Positions 26,901 through 42,281 of a DNA stretch of 64,000 bases are shown here, in pieces (within the stretch, counting starts at the first letter, position 1; each line of letters begins with the position of its first letter). The translations under genes and the position numbers were made by a program. The DNA comes from Cucumis sativus (taxonomy: Eukaryota; Streptophyta; Magnoliopsida; Cucurbitales; Cucurbitaceae). Where the stretch lies: NCBI RefSeq assembly GCF_000004075.3, contig NC_026659.2, forward strand, positions 5,456,001 to 5,520,000. Reading direction: 5' to 3'. The notes beneath the pieces were generated by a model. The model made no database searches. It had not been told where the DNA came from and was given only the letters and a program-made list of their open reading frames with translations.

Positions 26901-28480
26901 TCCTACGTTTTCTCAATGGTTTTCAGGGAACATTCTGCTTGGATGAGGGATGGGTCTCCTTTCAAGATAATTTTCTGTTTGCCGACCAAAAGGACATGGT
27001 TAGGGATGGCCAATGTATCTTCATTGTGCCTGTTGTATCCAGCCACTGCATACCTAATATTACATCCACATTTCCCAACTCAATTGCTAAAAAATCAGCC
27101 ATCACCACAACCCCTTGTAGCTCAAATTCTACTCTCTTGAAAATACCCTTGTCTGTACACCTACTGCCATCTCCAATTGTAACTGCAAACGGATTACCTT
27201 TTTCCAAGTATAGGTTATTTTCCTCTACTGTCCGGTTAAGTATAAAATTATGGGTTGCTCCACTATCAATAAGCACCACCACTCCCTTGCTTTTTATACT
27301 TCCCTTCAGCTTCATCGTTCCCTTCGATGTCATCCCATGGATTGTCTTCAATTCTATTTCCTCTACTTCTGCAAGATCCAGATGGTTTAATTCCATAATT
27401 TCTCCTGGTTCCTCTTCCATCTTGCCTTCCTCTTCCTTGCTCTCCTCTTCATTCATGATAAATAACATCAGCTCCCTTTTTTCCTTCACTCTACATCTGT
27501 GCCCTGGTGTATATTTCTCATTGCATTTAAAACTATAGGCCCTTATCCAATCTGGACCTGAATTCTGCGTCTGAAAGTCGTTTGATAGGAGGTTCACTTT
27601 TTTGATAACTACCCTTAATAGGTATAGTTACTTGTTTTATGGGGAAATCTGTCCTCCTCATGTAGCCTTTGTCTGTTCCATCTTGGATTTTTCCTGCGTA
27701 CTCTTCTTTTTTCTTTGGTTCCACTGTCCTACCCTCGGTCTTAGTCAATTTCATTGCTACACTCCGATCGTTGACTAGTTGGGCCTCCCTCGTACATTCT
27801 TCCAATGTTTGAGGGTAACGATTAACGACTTTCGCTTGAAGATTGGGTTCCAGACCGGACAGAAAAGCATCGTGCAACACACTTTCCTCCATGTGAGGGA
27901 GATGAGCTGAATATGTGACAAATTTCTTCACATAATCACTGTAGGATCCGTCTTGTTGAATCCTAATCAAGCGTGCCACTAGACTCGTTTGTCCTCAGTC
28001 CCTGAAGAAATCAAACATCATTCCTTTCAAGTCTTCCCATGACTCTACTTTTTTCCTATTATGTGTCCACCGGTACCAGATCACTTCATCCTGTCCAAAG
28101 CTGACCACAACCACTTTGATCTTCTCTGTTTCTGGCAGATTGTTGATTTCAAAAAAATGTTCTGTCCTATATACCCAAGATTCTAGATTTTCACCTAAAA
28201 ACATAGGCATTTCTAACTTTTTGTACTTACTTCGATCCACATTGTTTCCATTCACCTCATCACAAACTTCTGATTCTTCTATTTTTCCTTTCAACTTCAT
28301 GCTTGATCCATCAGAAGTTCTAGATTCATCTCTTTTCTTATAGTTATGATTCTCTCTTAGTTCCTCCGTAAGTTTTTCCATAGACTTCTTCATTTCCAGT
28401 AACATTTCTTTCATGCTCAACAGCTCCTTCTCAGTTCCTTCCATTCTTTCCTCCATTTGTCTTTGTGTCATTCGACGCAT
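23857..28480 (-). pseudogene. Decayed gag-pol polyprotein of the chromovirus
   Basis: Domains on the minus strand, in order, are as follows. Gag spans about 28480-27533. A zinc knuckle near 27500 (FKCNEKYTPGHRC) has a Ser where the first Cys is expected. The protease has VVLIDSGATHNFI near 27280. The reverse transcriptase (about 26750-25950) has [12 protein letters not shown] and FFDDILVYS. RNase H is near 25680-25320. The integrase (about 25250-24528) has a CEIYQRNK zinc-binding remnant and QTDGQTEKVNQ. A chromodomain (about 24130-24000) has WLVKWKNLPETEATWE. In-frame stops include 27997-27995, 26543-26541, 26198-26196, 24911-24909 and 24147-24145, and frameshifts lie near 25950 and 25255. 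Confidence 0.9.
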
Positions 28481-28499
28481 AACAACACCCAGTTTTTGG

Positions 28500-28510
28500 G
28501 CTCTATACCA
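28500..28510 (-). other. Degenerate tRNA-Met primer-binding site
   Basis: On the minus strand TGGTATAGAGC follows the LTR end. It equals the initiator tRNA-Met PBS with one base missing. Confidence 0.7.
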
Positions 28511-28512
28511 AA

Positions 28513-28903
28513 TGTCAGGGTTCTTACACAATATCTAATAAAACACCCAATAGTGGCTAAACAGAGACAGCACTTTGTGATTTTTTATTTATATATGTAG
28601 CCAAAAGATACAGCCACAATATGAAATAAAGATAAGAACAGTAAATAACAAAGAACATACCAGCACCCTTTACAAGAAGGATACCCCCCTTCACGGCTGT
28701 TGTCGCCTCCCTTTACCCTAAAGATAACAAAAAGATACCTACCTCCGTATTCCCCAATCATTCTATTAATAATCTTCCTCAAATTCCTACTCAGTGGGAC
28801 CCACCTACACGTTCTTTTTTTCCCACTCATTCTCCCTCATTAATTGTTGATGAATTTCCCTTCTTACCCTTCCTAACATACGTATGTATGATTGGGAGTC
28901 ACA
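28513..28903 (-). repeat. 5' LTR of the chromovirus
   Basis: This is the upstream LTR in element orientation, 391 bp. The PBS-like sequence follows 2 nt inside the element. Confidence 0.9.
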
Positions 28904-28908
28904 TAATC

Positions 28909-29720
28909 ATCCATTAAAATCGACAAAAAAATAAGTTAAAAGCTTATCTTCTAACCTAGGGAGGTACAAAATAACAATTATATTAGGTTATAGGATCTTA
29001 TACGAAACATTTTGATTTTAAAAATTGTGCAAGTTATTTCTATTTTAAAAAATCAAATAATGTTTTTTAGACTTTTTAAAACTAAAAAGTAGGCATTGAT
29101 ACTTTATCCTCTTTGGGGAGGTAGTCATGCCATGTTTTTTCTATTACAATTGTCTTCTTTTGTGAAATACAAATTTAGGCAGATGTAATTGGCTCTACAA
29201 GTTCAGCTTAAATTATACGCAAAGAAATTCAAATTGAAATAGAAGTGTCTATAAATTATAAATAAAATTAAATGTATTCTTTGATCGGTCAAATCAAAAT
29301 TTTAATTGTACGAAAACCTTGAAAGTTGATTCTTAGGATGATATTTAAGGGTTTCACAAAAACTTAGAAATATAGATATATCAAACCAAAATTTAATACT
29401 ACGCATTTGTAACGTTTTCTTACACATCTTCTCACTTTAGAATGAATTTTCTTTTTTTAAGTTCGATCCGTTGCATGAGGTGAATGATTCTTATTTGCCT
29501 CAACCAAGCTATACTCGAGTTGACAACATTTTTGGAATTAACCATAGACAAAATATACAAACACTTTCCCTCACAAACTTCATGCATTTATTAAATTACA
29601 TAAATTTTGTAAAAAGGTCAGAAATTGGAATAGGAATGAGAAGATAGAACCAAAGTTGTATGCTCAAATGTTGTACATCACTTGCAAAAATGTGACCTTG
29701 TGAAATCAATGCCCCGGAGT
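28909..29720. other. AT-rich 3' flank of adenylosuccinate lyase
   Basis: This is plain AT-rich sequence between the transposon's target duplication and the ADSL stop codon. The last about 130 bases are probably the ADSL 3' UTR. Nothing else was seen. Confidence 0.5.
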
Positions 29721-33398
<3,678 letters not shown>

Positions 33399-36333
33399 GA
33401 AAGTTTTTAAGAGTATTGTGAGCTAAAACCCTTCTCTCTCGGCGTTTCTTTCACCGGCGCTTCGACCTTTCCGAAGAACAATAACAAAAAATTTCAACTG
33501 GATTTACACACGTGTGCAACCACGTTAAATATTTCTTTTTTTTTTTCTTCTTCTTCTTCGTTAGGGCTTTTCTTTGTTTTACTTTTTTTTTTTTTTTCTG
33601 TTTAATTAATTAATTAATTTTCCTTGGGGCTTCCAAATTGGGTTTAATAGATGATAAACTAAAGGAGGCACCACGATAGGTAAGTGGAGGTCAGTGGAGG
33701 CTTGTAGCAATTTTTTGGTTAAGATTTTAAGATGTCTCCAGGTTGATATTCTAAAATGATTTTAGACAATTTAATTTAATTTTCATTCTTTCATAAAAAA
33801 AAAAAAATAGGATGAAAAATATTATAGTAATGATAAAAAATTTAAAAAAATAATAAATTAGGTTAGGGTTTTGCATGTTTCAATGCACTAAGTTGGATTT
33901 CTTCAGAATGGTCGTAAAGAATCAGGGATTTGAAGGTTGGGTTGCTTTTGTAAAATTAGGTTAGGGCTTAACTCATTGCAATAGGCTTGCGTAATCACTT
34001 TTATAGTGAGAAACGGTGGGATCAAGATAGCGTCAAAGTGTGTAACTCACGATACGAAGTGTCATCGAACTAGGGATATTTCACCATCGAGTTGAAAATA
34101 TCATCCCGACTGCAAGGTCATCATCAATGTAAAAAAGTTTGACATCAGTTGAAGGTTATAAAATATAAGTTTGTGAGGGCAGATCAAAATTCAAATATGT
34201 TCTCGTTGGGAGGGTCATCCTTACAAATTACCCCATTTACCGGCTCCTTGATTAGTGAACAAACCATCTTTAATCTATTTATCATCTAGCTTTCATATGG
34301 TAGGCAGGGTATTTGTATCTTGATCTCTATTGTTAAAATGTTTTATATACCCAATTTATTTGCTTTATATCCCTATTATCCCTTCATTGAAAATCATCTA
34401 GCACATTTGAAACACCAGAGGAACTATTTCTTTAATTTGTTTTTCATCAACTAAGCTCTATATAATACATTTTCCACTCCGAAAAAAAAAAGGCTAGGAT
34501 TCTTTTCTTTTCTTTTATCGCACAAAATATTTTATCTATTAAAGACAATTTAAATCTTCATTAGATACTTTTATAAAAGTTAAAGAAATTATAATGGACA
34601 AAACCTAAGGTGAGTGTTGTGAACAAGTACTAAGTCATGCAAATACCTTGTATTAAAAATCGTTAAAATGCTCATCCATTGACCACACAAATATCTTATA
34701 ATTTTATTTTTGTAGATGTATCATATGATACCTAACCTCAAATCCCTTGAACTCATTCATTTGAAAATTGATTTCATTCATCTCCTTATTTTGAGTTTAA
34801 GTTCTCCAACAATCACTTTAATACCTGGATTGTTCTCCATTTCGATTTACTCTCCCAAATTGGTTGAAAGATTGCAAAACTTAAAAGAAATTAGTAAGAT
34901 TCTAAAAACTAAAAAGATAATATTGCTATTCACGGAGGAAATTTTAATACAGGAGATATATAGTAAAACAAAGTAAAATCAATAAAAAAATTGTAAAATA
35001 AAAAATTATTTAAATATAGAATTTTTTCAAAAATAGAAAAAAAAAATTAAGATAAAATTTATTACCCTTCCCTTCTTGATTTCTGAGTATAGCGTAAATA
35101 TTTGATTAATTTTTCTATATTCAAAATTTGAATAAAGAAATTGGTAGATGGAATAACATCGATCATAATGAAATTATATTTACAAAATGGTTAAGTAAAT
35201 GAGTTAGTTTTATGATTGAGATCATTAACAAAAGTTAATTACATTTACACCATTTGTCATCACGGGTGAGTAAAGGAGAACGAGGCATTAGTTCAATTCA
35301 GTCATTTGTTTGAATTTTAGTTGTGTTTACTTATTAGTAATAAAAATGAGTGTAAATGTAACGAAATTTCATTAATGGATCAATATCGTAATTGACCAAA
35401 ATCGAAAATACAATTAATTTTGATTGCGTTAACCTAAAATTATGAATTTGGTCAAGTTTAATGTTAGCGTTGTGATTACTTTTAAATTTAATAGCCAAAC
35501 CATAACCGTAATAGTAACATGTCAAAATTCATAGTTAGTTCTTTAAAAGAATAACAATAATCATAACCATCATGATTATTATAACTCGAGTATAATTAGA
35601 TTGATCATCCTCTACTTGTCAACCGAATTGTGACTTTTATTTATGAATTTGAAAATAGTCACGTGTATGATATAAATGTAAAATACAAAAGGTAAAATAT
35701 AAGTAAACACCACAAAACATAATTACTTACCATGTATTAATTTCAATGGGACGGGGATAAACATCCTTTGTGAGTTTTTATTAGTGTCCCCTACTATTGA
35801 TATTGGGTTAATTTGAAAAGTTATGGGCTCACGCTTATGGGGCACATCGTATGTCATCACTATACCAAATTGTGTACATATCATCTTATGTCATCACTTC
35901 CAATCAATGTCTTCCAACTTTCTCAAAACCCCGTCGTCTCTAATCTCACAAAACCGTATGATTACATTTTGTAGTGGTAGTTAAGAAACGGGGAGTGTTG
36001 TGCTACACGAGTCAGTCGCAATCCAAACGGTAACAATGAACACCTAACACCTAAAATTCAAAGCCATTAGAGCTGAGGAGTGACGGACCATATCTATTTT
36101 CAGGACAATTCCAGAGCCACATATGAACGAGTGATCCAAATTATCCTCACCCCATGTCCACCCACTTGATCATCCTTTCAAGTAACCATAACCCACGCGG
36201 CAGAAACTTAATCACTGCCTTATCCACTCCCTTTCCTGCAACTTTGCAGCTCCATTCCCCCCCTTCCATGTCCAATCAACACTAGCAGCAGCAGGTTGAG
36301 AGAATCAGTGTCCTCCTCATACTTGGGTTGGCT
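33399..36333. other. Divergent spacer with ADSL and SBPase promoters
   Basis: This 2.9-kb spacer lies between divergent genes. It starts with pyrimidine-rich ADSL leader/promoter DNA (T tracts at 33536-33600). A less AT-rich block at about 33950-34260 and an AT-rich middle follow. The ORF at 34716-34976 has LRR-like words but no convincing domain. The last 500 bases hold the SBPase promoter, with GGATAAG (I-box-like, minus strand) at 36219-36225, and a possible 5-codon uORF at 36268-36285 if it is transcribed. Confidence 0.5.
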
Positions 36334-38402
36334 ATGGAGACTGGAATTGCTTGCTGTGCTCGTGGAGCTTTTCTCCCCAATCTTTCTTCCCAGCATTCAA
36401 CTGCTCTTATGTCTCCTTCTTTCGCTACCAGGGTATGTACAAACCAAACCCATCTCTCTTTTTTTTCAAGGTTTTGGAAATGTGTAGCTGAAGTTTGATG
36501 ATGGTGGGTGGTATGTGATCAAATTGAACTATAGAGTCTGAAAGCGAGTTCGTTATTTGGGGAGTCATTAAGGCAAGTTTCCAAGTCATCGGTGAAGGTG
36601 GCATCAAGGCCAAAGAGCGTTCCCCTCAAAACTAGATGTGAGATTGGTGATAGTCTGGTGAGTGTGTTTGTGTAATAATATCTGCAGGTTGTTTGTGATA
36701 ATGCTTGTTTGAAAATGAAAATTTGTTTGTGATTGTAGGAAGAGTTTCTCACCAAAGCAACCCCTGATAAGGGATTGATCAGATTGCTGACGTGCATGGG
36801 AGAAGCTTTAAGGACCATTTCCTTCAAAGTCAGGACGGCTTCCTGTGGAGGAACTGCATGTGTCAACTCCTTTGGAGATGAACAACTTGCTGTCGATATG
36901 CTTGCTGACAAGCTTCTATTCGAGGTCAGCTTTCGATTAGTCTTGAATGAGAATTGCTTGAAGTAGAATTTTTCTTTTTCCTTTTTTTCTCTTGGGAACT
37001 TGGTTATCTTTCTTTAGCATCCGTGGATGGTATTTTTTAATGAACTATGGAAGAAAAGGAGTAGCTGATTTATGTTCAATCAGCATACGTTTGCATATCA
37101 GAGTTTTGATTAAGATATTAGTTTCTTAGGAGATCATTCTAAATAGTAAATAGTATAGTTTATCTCAATCCATTCCCAGATTCTGCTCTTAAGATGCTGT
37201 ACTAATTTTGGTTTTTGATGAATAGGCCTTGAGATACTCACACTTTTGCAAATATGCTTGCTCTGAAGAAGTGCCAGAACTTCAAGACATGGGAGGCCCT
37301 GTTGAAGGTTACACTTCTCAAAATATTAGTTAACAACTCAATGGTGATTCATTGATTACTGAAACATTTTATCAAAATATATGCAGGAGGTTTTAGTGTT
37401 GCATTTGACCCACTCGATGGTTCAAGTATTGTCGACACAAACTTCAGTGTTGGCACCATCTTTGGAGTCTGGCCAGGTGATAAGTTGACTGGAGTGAAGG
37501 GAAGCGACCAAGTTGCTGCTGCCATGGGAGTTTACGGTCCTCGCACAACATATGTTCTTGCTCTGAAAGACTTTCCTGGCACTCATGAGTTCCTTCTTCT
37601 TGACGAAGGTTACTATTTACAACTAAACTGAATTAAAAGCTGTTCCTTAATTGAGAGAATGGCTGGAAGTTATCAATTCAAAACCTTGATTTGTTTGCTT
37701 TACCGGGGGTGATTGGTTAGGCAAATGGCAACATGTTAAAGAGACAACAGAGATTGGGGAAGGAAAACTGTTCTCTCCTGGAAATTTGAGGGCCACATTT
37801 GATAACCCTGACTATGACAAGGTTTCTTTTACTTTTCCACTTCTAAAAGGCTTGACAAGAGTATTGGCATTTCCCTTTTATATATCTCATCGCAGTGAAA
37901 CTGCCTCTTACTACCTTCTTGTGTGTTTCGATTCAACAGCTGATCAACTACTATGTGAAGGAAAAATACACATTGAGATACACAGGAGGAATGGTTCCTG
38001 ACGTCAACCAGGTTTTTGACCTTTCTGATCAATCTTCTTTGGAATTATTTTATTAATGATCGAAAGTAAGAATACTATTTAAGTGACCGTTCTCAAAGAT
38101 AGTTTTGTTTAATTCCATAGATTATTGTGAAAGAGAAGGGGATTTTTACAAACGTGACATCTCCCTCAACCAAAGCTAAGCTGAGGCTGTTATTTGAGGT
38201 AGCTCCTTTGGGATTCTTAGTGGAGAAAGCAGGAGGTTACAGCAGTGACGGGCGTCAGTCTGTGCTCGACAAGGTGATCGAGAATCTTGACGAAAGAACC
38301 CAAGTTGCATATGGGTCTAAAGAAGAGATCATTCGTTTTGAAGAAACTCTCTATGGATCATCCAGGTTTAAGTCAGGGGTGCCTGTTGGTGCTGCAGCTT
38401 AA
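36334..38402 (+). CDS. SBPASE: Sedoheptulose-1,7-bisphosphatase, chloroplastic
   Basis: SBPase removes the C1 phosphate from sedoheptulose-1,7-bisphosphate in the regenerative part of the Calvin-Benson cycle. Eight exons are 36334-36432, 36535-36657, 36739-36924, 37226-37307, 37387-37608, 37721-37821, 37940-38011 and 38121-38402. They give 388 residues, the usual precursor length. Residues 1 to about 70 form a Ser/Arg-rich transit peptide. The motif [17 protein letters not shown] gives Cys110 and Cys115, the thioredoxin-regulated pair of SBPase, in the same CGGTAC context as the wheat enzyme. The FBPase-family metal site [13 protein letters not shown] is at about 170-182. The N-terminal disulfide position and CGGTAC separate it from chloroplast FBPase. 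Light and redox activation is expected from the family. Confidence 0.96.
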
Positions 38403-39139
38403 GCTTAAGCAGTGAAAGAACATTTCCCCCAATTTTTTTCGTACCTTTGGTTGTTGAAAACAGAATTTAATCTTTCAGTAGAAGCTTGTATGAATTGTAT
38501 GATAGAAATGAAAATGTTCAAGCTATTTTGAAGTTTGGCATCACAGCTTCCAAGGTTGAAATTTTCTTATAAAAGTAAATTTTTAAAAGCCAAACGAACT
38601 AGCTTCTGTGAGCTCGGTTTGCCATGCAAACACCTACCAATAAACTGTAATTTTGCTAAATCGTTAAAATTCATCACGTCTAGAATAAGATGAATCATCA
38701 CAGCCAGCAATAATGGAGCATGATGAGATTTCTAGCTGTCGTACCCCTTGGGGAAAGTAAATTTGATGACTAACATAATCTTTTGGCACTTTCTGCAAAT
38801 ACAATAGTATTATTGTAAATCTCAAAGATGGTGACCTTGGATTTATCTCCTGTAAAGCTCCAGCCTCTCTTGTTACATTACGTGCTAAACTTAGCTTTAT
38901 GTGTTCTTAGATTTATACCAAGAAATTATGTCTTCAGATAAAGCTTCTTTGTAACATGCTTCTCCATGTTTGGCTTGCTATCCGAGATAATTTGGAGTAG
39001 AGGCACTGGCATGAGCATGGTGAGTTGAAAGCTTCACTGTCTATATTTTCTCTATGAAGCTTCCTTGAGTTTTCTGTTTCTTCCAGTCTTTATGAAATCA
39101 ATACTTGCTAAAAATCCACAAGAAAAAGAGTGAAATTTG
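38403..39139. other. Spacer between SBPase and the SRPBCC gene
   Basis: This holds the SBPase 3' UTR (roughly to 38560) and the promoter of the next gene in the same direction. No other signal was seen. Confidence 0.5.
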
Positions 39140-39652
39140 ATGTATTTTGCAAGAGCGCTGATGCAGGCATATCAAGGAAAGAGTGGTAAATGGCAAGGAT
39201 CAGTAGGGGGCTTAGTTGATGCACCCATAGACAAAGTATGGCCCGTGGTCACTCAATCCAAAAGGCTACAGGAGTGGATGCCAATGGTTGAGAGATGCAC
39301 CGATGTAGCCGGAGATGAAGGTGTTCCAGGCTACGAACGGGTGGTTTCGGGCTTCATGTTCCCACTGAAAGACGGAGAAAGATCATGGATCAGAGAGAAG
39401 CTGCTTTCCATGGACCCGTCAGCTCACTGTTACAGTTACAAACTGGAAGCAAGCAATGTGGGATTAGATGGATCCATCAACACATTAAAGCTTGTGGACT
39501 ATGGAGAAGATTCAACATTAATTGAATGGAAGTTTGAGATAAATCCGTTGGAAGGTGTTTGTGAAGAGAGCATCATTGATTATCTGGGATTTCTTTACAA
39601 ATCTTGCATCAACAGAATTGAAGGTGCCATTAAAGCAGCAGCAAAATCTTAG
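39140..39652 (+). CDS. Lachrymatory-factor-synthase-like SRPBCC protein
   Basis: This single-exon gene encodes 170 residues of the polyketide cyclase/Bet v 1-like (SRPBCC) fold, which binds small hydrophobic ligands in a deep cavity. The start KWQGSVGGLVDAPIDKVWPV matches the opening beta strand and the DxVW helix typical of plant LFS-like proteins. It is followed by EWMPMVERC, then GYERVVSG, and a C-terminal amphipathic helix FLYKSCINRIEGAIKAAAKS. The ATG at 39140 is used; the preceding TTG was ignored. Onion LFS rearranges a sulfenic acid, but most dicot homologues have no known substrate, so no reaction is assigned. ABA-receptor (PYL) identity is unlikely because the PYL gate SGLPA is absent. 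Confidence 0.85.
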   Translation: MYFARALMQAYQGKSGKWQGSVGGLVDAPIDKVWPVVTQSKRLQEWMPMVERCTDVAGDEGVPGYERVVSGFMFPLKDGERSWIREKLLSMDPSAHCYSYKLEASNVGLDGSINTLKLVDYGEDSTLIEWKFEINPLEGVCEESIIDYLGFLYKSCINRIEGAIKAAAKS

Positions 39653-39700
39653 CATGCTTGAGTTTGTAGAAAAAAAATGAAATGTAAAATCAAAATTAAA

Positions 39701-39773
39701 CGCGCCAGGTAGGGGTCGAACCTACGACTTTCTGCTTAGGAAACAGACGCTCTATCCACTGAGCTACAGGCGC
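39701..39773 (-). tRNA. trnR-CCU: tRNA-Arg (anticodon CCT)
   Basis: The 73-nt minus-strand sequence folds as a cloverleaf. The acceptor GCGCCTG pairs with CTGGCGC (one T-T mismatch at 6:67), followed by the D stem GCTC/GAGC, the anticodon arm TCTGT-TTCCTAA-GCAGA, variable loop AAGTC, and the T arm GTAGG-TTCGACC-CCTAC. Anticodon CCT reads AGG (Arg). There is no intron and CCA is not encoded, as expected for a nuclear gene. A and B boxes (TAGCTCAGTGG, GGTTCGACC) are intact. Upstream, AAACAAAAG supplies the CAA motif common at plant tRNA genes, and downstream T runs can end Pol III transcription. Confidence 0.95.
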
Positions 39774-41713
39774 CTTTTGTTTAATATGAGAAAAAGTAAT
39801 TAAATATTTAATATTATAGGCTAAAGTTTTACCTTTTCGTTTCATTGCTAGGATTTGATAAAACTTCTCACCTAAGTAGATCAATAATTAATTAAAAACA
39901 AAATCTTTATCAACTATAAACTCTAATTGTTAAATAATAAAAATCGACATTTAGTTTCAATGAGTTGTTTTTTTTAAGATAAAAATATTGAGTTTAAAAT
40001 TGTTAGAGATGGAAGTTTTAAGTTTATATATTAAATTAGCACCTCTGTAGAAATTTGGATCAAAAATAATTTGTACAATTTATTTAAATATTATATTTGT
40101 TTTTCTTTTAAATTATCATGATGTTTTTTATAATTTTGAAAAACGTTAAGATCGAGAGTACAACTTTATATTAATTGTACCATATGTTTTGTCTTTGCAT
40201 ATTATCACATTTTAACATTAAAAATAATTCAAACTAATTATTTTAAGTTTTGTTGTCATTATTTGTTGAATGACAATTTAACAAATGATGACTTAATTTA
40301 TGTTAGAATTAATATCTTAACACTCGTAGTTTCTAAATTACATTTAATAATCTGTTTGTTGAAGTATTTATTAGTGAAATAAAATACTATAATTTTGAAT
40401 TTAATAAACTAAGATTCTGAAATTATCTTATAGATTTGACTTTAAATAGAGACTTAAATATGGATCAAATTTGAGTTCATAGCCTAAACGATTATAGTAT
40501 ATAAATAAGGTTGTGTATCTTATTCTGGTAACATTATAGATGTAACATGTTTTACAGTTATGTTCCTAAATCGTTTATGTAAAAACATGAAAGTGGAGAC
40601 ATTCTATGTAAAGAGTTTGCATTAGGAACTAGGTAACTTAACATTAATCTTGAGTTAACTATGAAGTATTGTTCACATGTAATTATTCTTAGATCTGTAC
40701 AGATGTGGCAACTCATTAGTGCTGGCACAATATGCCTCTCACTACAAGAGTAAGATCGAGTGAATAACTAGGGATATAAAGGTGCAAGACATAATTCACT
40801 TCTACTCACTTTAGGATTAGTAGATAGGTTGTTCCCTTAAGAACTGAATCCAATCTTGAACAAGGGACCCCACCTTCTCATTGCCACCAGAGGAATTTGA
40901 TTTATATTTGAACCTTAAATCAATTGTTCAACAGTAGATCAGTGAGACTTAACTCAGAGGTAAACAATATTTTGACCCAGATGAGATTACGAGTTAACAA
41001 CTTGTGAAGGGTTAACTTAGAAATCATGGTTATATTAGGTGGACATAATTTATCTAAAGTGAAGGAAGCGAAACTACGAGACTTTAGTGGAATGACCTGT
41101 TAGCTAAGAATGTTAATTAGTTTGGTCTAAACGAGTTTAGTTAGTTAATGTTAGAATCATGATCTATAGGTCGACTAGGTCTCTCTACTAATTTATTATG
41201 ATAATAAAATTTAGAAAAATGTGATCGAAAATTCGAAATAGTTGAAATATATTTGAAATGATTATCAATAGTAAAACAAACATAAAATTAAATATATACA
41301 TTAAAATTATATAATATTGATATAACTTTATTGAAAAATGAAAATTATAAATTAAAATAGAATAAATTCCCAAATAAAAGACTAAAATAAAATTTCAACG
41401 ACAAAAATGATTATAATAATAATAGAGAGAATTGGAATGAGAAAGATAAGCATTGGACTCCAAATCTTAATTAAAAATAAAATACAATCATCGATTCCCA
41501 AAGAACTCAACTTAACCCAACCCTCCCTTCTTTCTCCCCTTCACCCACAAACCAACGCTCCTCTTCTTCAATCTTCATCACTGCACTCAAAATTTCCACA
41601 CAAAGAACTTCGAACTTCTTCTTTTACCTTACCTTTCGGCTTCAACTTGCCCTTTCCCTTTCTCTCTCTCTCTCTATCTCTCTCTTCTCTCAAATCAAAC
41701 AACAATCCAATTC

Positions 41714-41722
41714 TTTCCCGCC
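41714..41722 (+). promoter_or_regulatory. E2F-type site upstream of MYB gene
   Basis: TTTCCCGCC fits the E2F consensus, about 560 bp before the MYB start codon in the pyrimidine-rich upstream region. Only the sequence match supports it. Confidence 0.35.
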
Positions 41723-42127
41723 TTTACATCACCATTCACCCCCTTTTCTTTTTCTCTCTATTCTCGAATCCCTTCGTCATCTTCTTCCACTGCATTTTTC
41801 TATTCACTTTCTTACTTCAATTTGCTTGGTGGGTTTCAATCTCTGTGTTTGAAATTCACCCGATTTTCCTATTAAACAAATGGGGGGAAAAGAAAAAGAA
41901 AAAGAGAAAAAAAACCTAACAATCAGTGAGCTCAGAGGTGTGGTTTAGTTGTTGTTTTTTGCATTTTTTTCATTTTCCCCCATGATTCTTTTCGATTCTG
42001 AAAAGTGGGTTTCTCTCCTTTTTTTTTTTAAGATTCTTGAGCCATTTGTGAAAGGGAGATTCTTGATTCCCATGTAATGATTCCGATTTAAACGCCCCCT
42101 TTTTGAAAAATCACTCAAAAAGCTTCA

Positions 42128-42239
42128 ATGTCTCTTGGCCTTTAGCCTCTGTATCCGTCCTCTTCTCCCTCTTTTCCCCTTTCTTTTGACTTCAAAATCA
42201 AAACCCCTTTTCGAAATGGACTTATAAATGAGCTCTTAA
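42128..42239 (+). promoter_or_regulatory. Three mini-uORFs before the MYB start
   Basis: ATG TCT CTT GGC CTT TAG lies at 42128-42145. ATG GAC TTA TAA at 42216-42227 and ATG AGC TCT TAA at 42228-42239 follow back to back. They count as uORFs only if the leader is unspliced here, which was not tested. Confidence 0.4.
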
Positions 42240-42281
42240 GCCACACCCTTCACAAATATTAGCTCCTCATAGACACTACCA

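Larger units (their letters stand above)
23584..28903 (-). mobile_element. Full-structure Ty3/gypsy chromovirus LTR retrotransposon
   Basis: The element has two LTRs (23584-23971 and 28513-28903) that both begin TGTCAGGG and end CACA on the plus strand, and it is flanked by the 5-bp target duplication TAATC at 23579-23583 and 28904-28908. Transcription runs on the minus strand. A PBS-like TGGTATAGAGC lies at 28510-28500 and a purine-rich tract at about 23988-23972. Coding order is gag, protease, reverse transcriptase, RNase H, integrase, chromodomain, which defines a Ty3/gypsy chromovirus. All coding parts carry stops or frameshifts, so it is not autonomous. LTR mismatches and indels indicate an old insertion. 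Confidence 0.92.
39774..42281. other. AT-rich spacer and MYB promoter/leader
   Basis: The first 700 bases are AT-rich. A block at about 40490-41190 is compositionally distinct and reads like the non-coding part of an LTR element, but no coding domain or terminal repeat was found. From 41500 the sequence is pyrimidine-rich, with a (CT)n run at 41659-41685, typical of a plant promoter and leader. The 170-codon ORF at 41407-41919 follows this compositional bias and is not supported as a gene. Confidence 0.5.

Noticed and set aside
26867-27538. 223-residue plus-strand frame
   Set aside because: It is antisense to the protease/gag region of the chromovirus.
34716-34976. LRR-like peptide (IPNLKSLELIHLKI) suggesting an F-box/LRR fragment
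   Set aside because: Only one short stretch looks like an LRR; the rest is low-complexity Ile/Leu/Lys in AT-rich DNA with no F-box or FBD region nearby.
39140-39652. ABA receptor (PYR/PYL) identity for the SRPBCC protein
   Set aside because: The fold is shared, but the PYL gate and latch motifs are not present and the opening resembles LFS-like proteins.
39696-39884. 62-residue minus-strand frame over the tRNA
   Set aside because: Its only conserved-looking part (APVAQWIERLFPKQKVVGST) is a translation of the tRNA-Arg gene.
41407-41919. 170-residue open frame upstream of the MYB gene
   Set aside because: It runs through pyrimidine-rich leader/promoter DNA and reads as Ser/Leu/Phe-rich low complexity without any domain.
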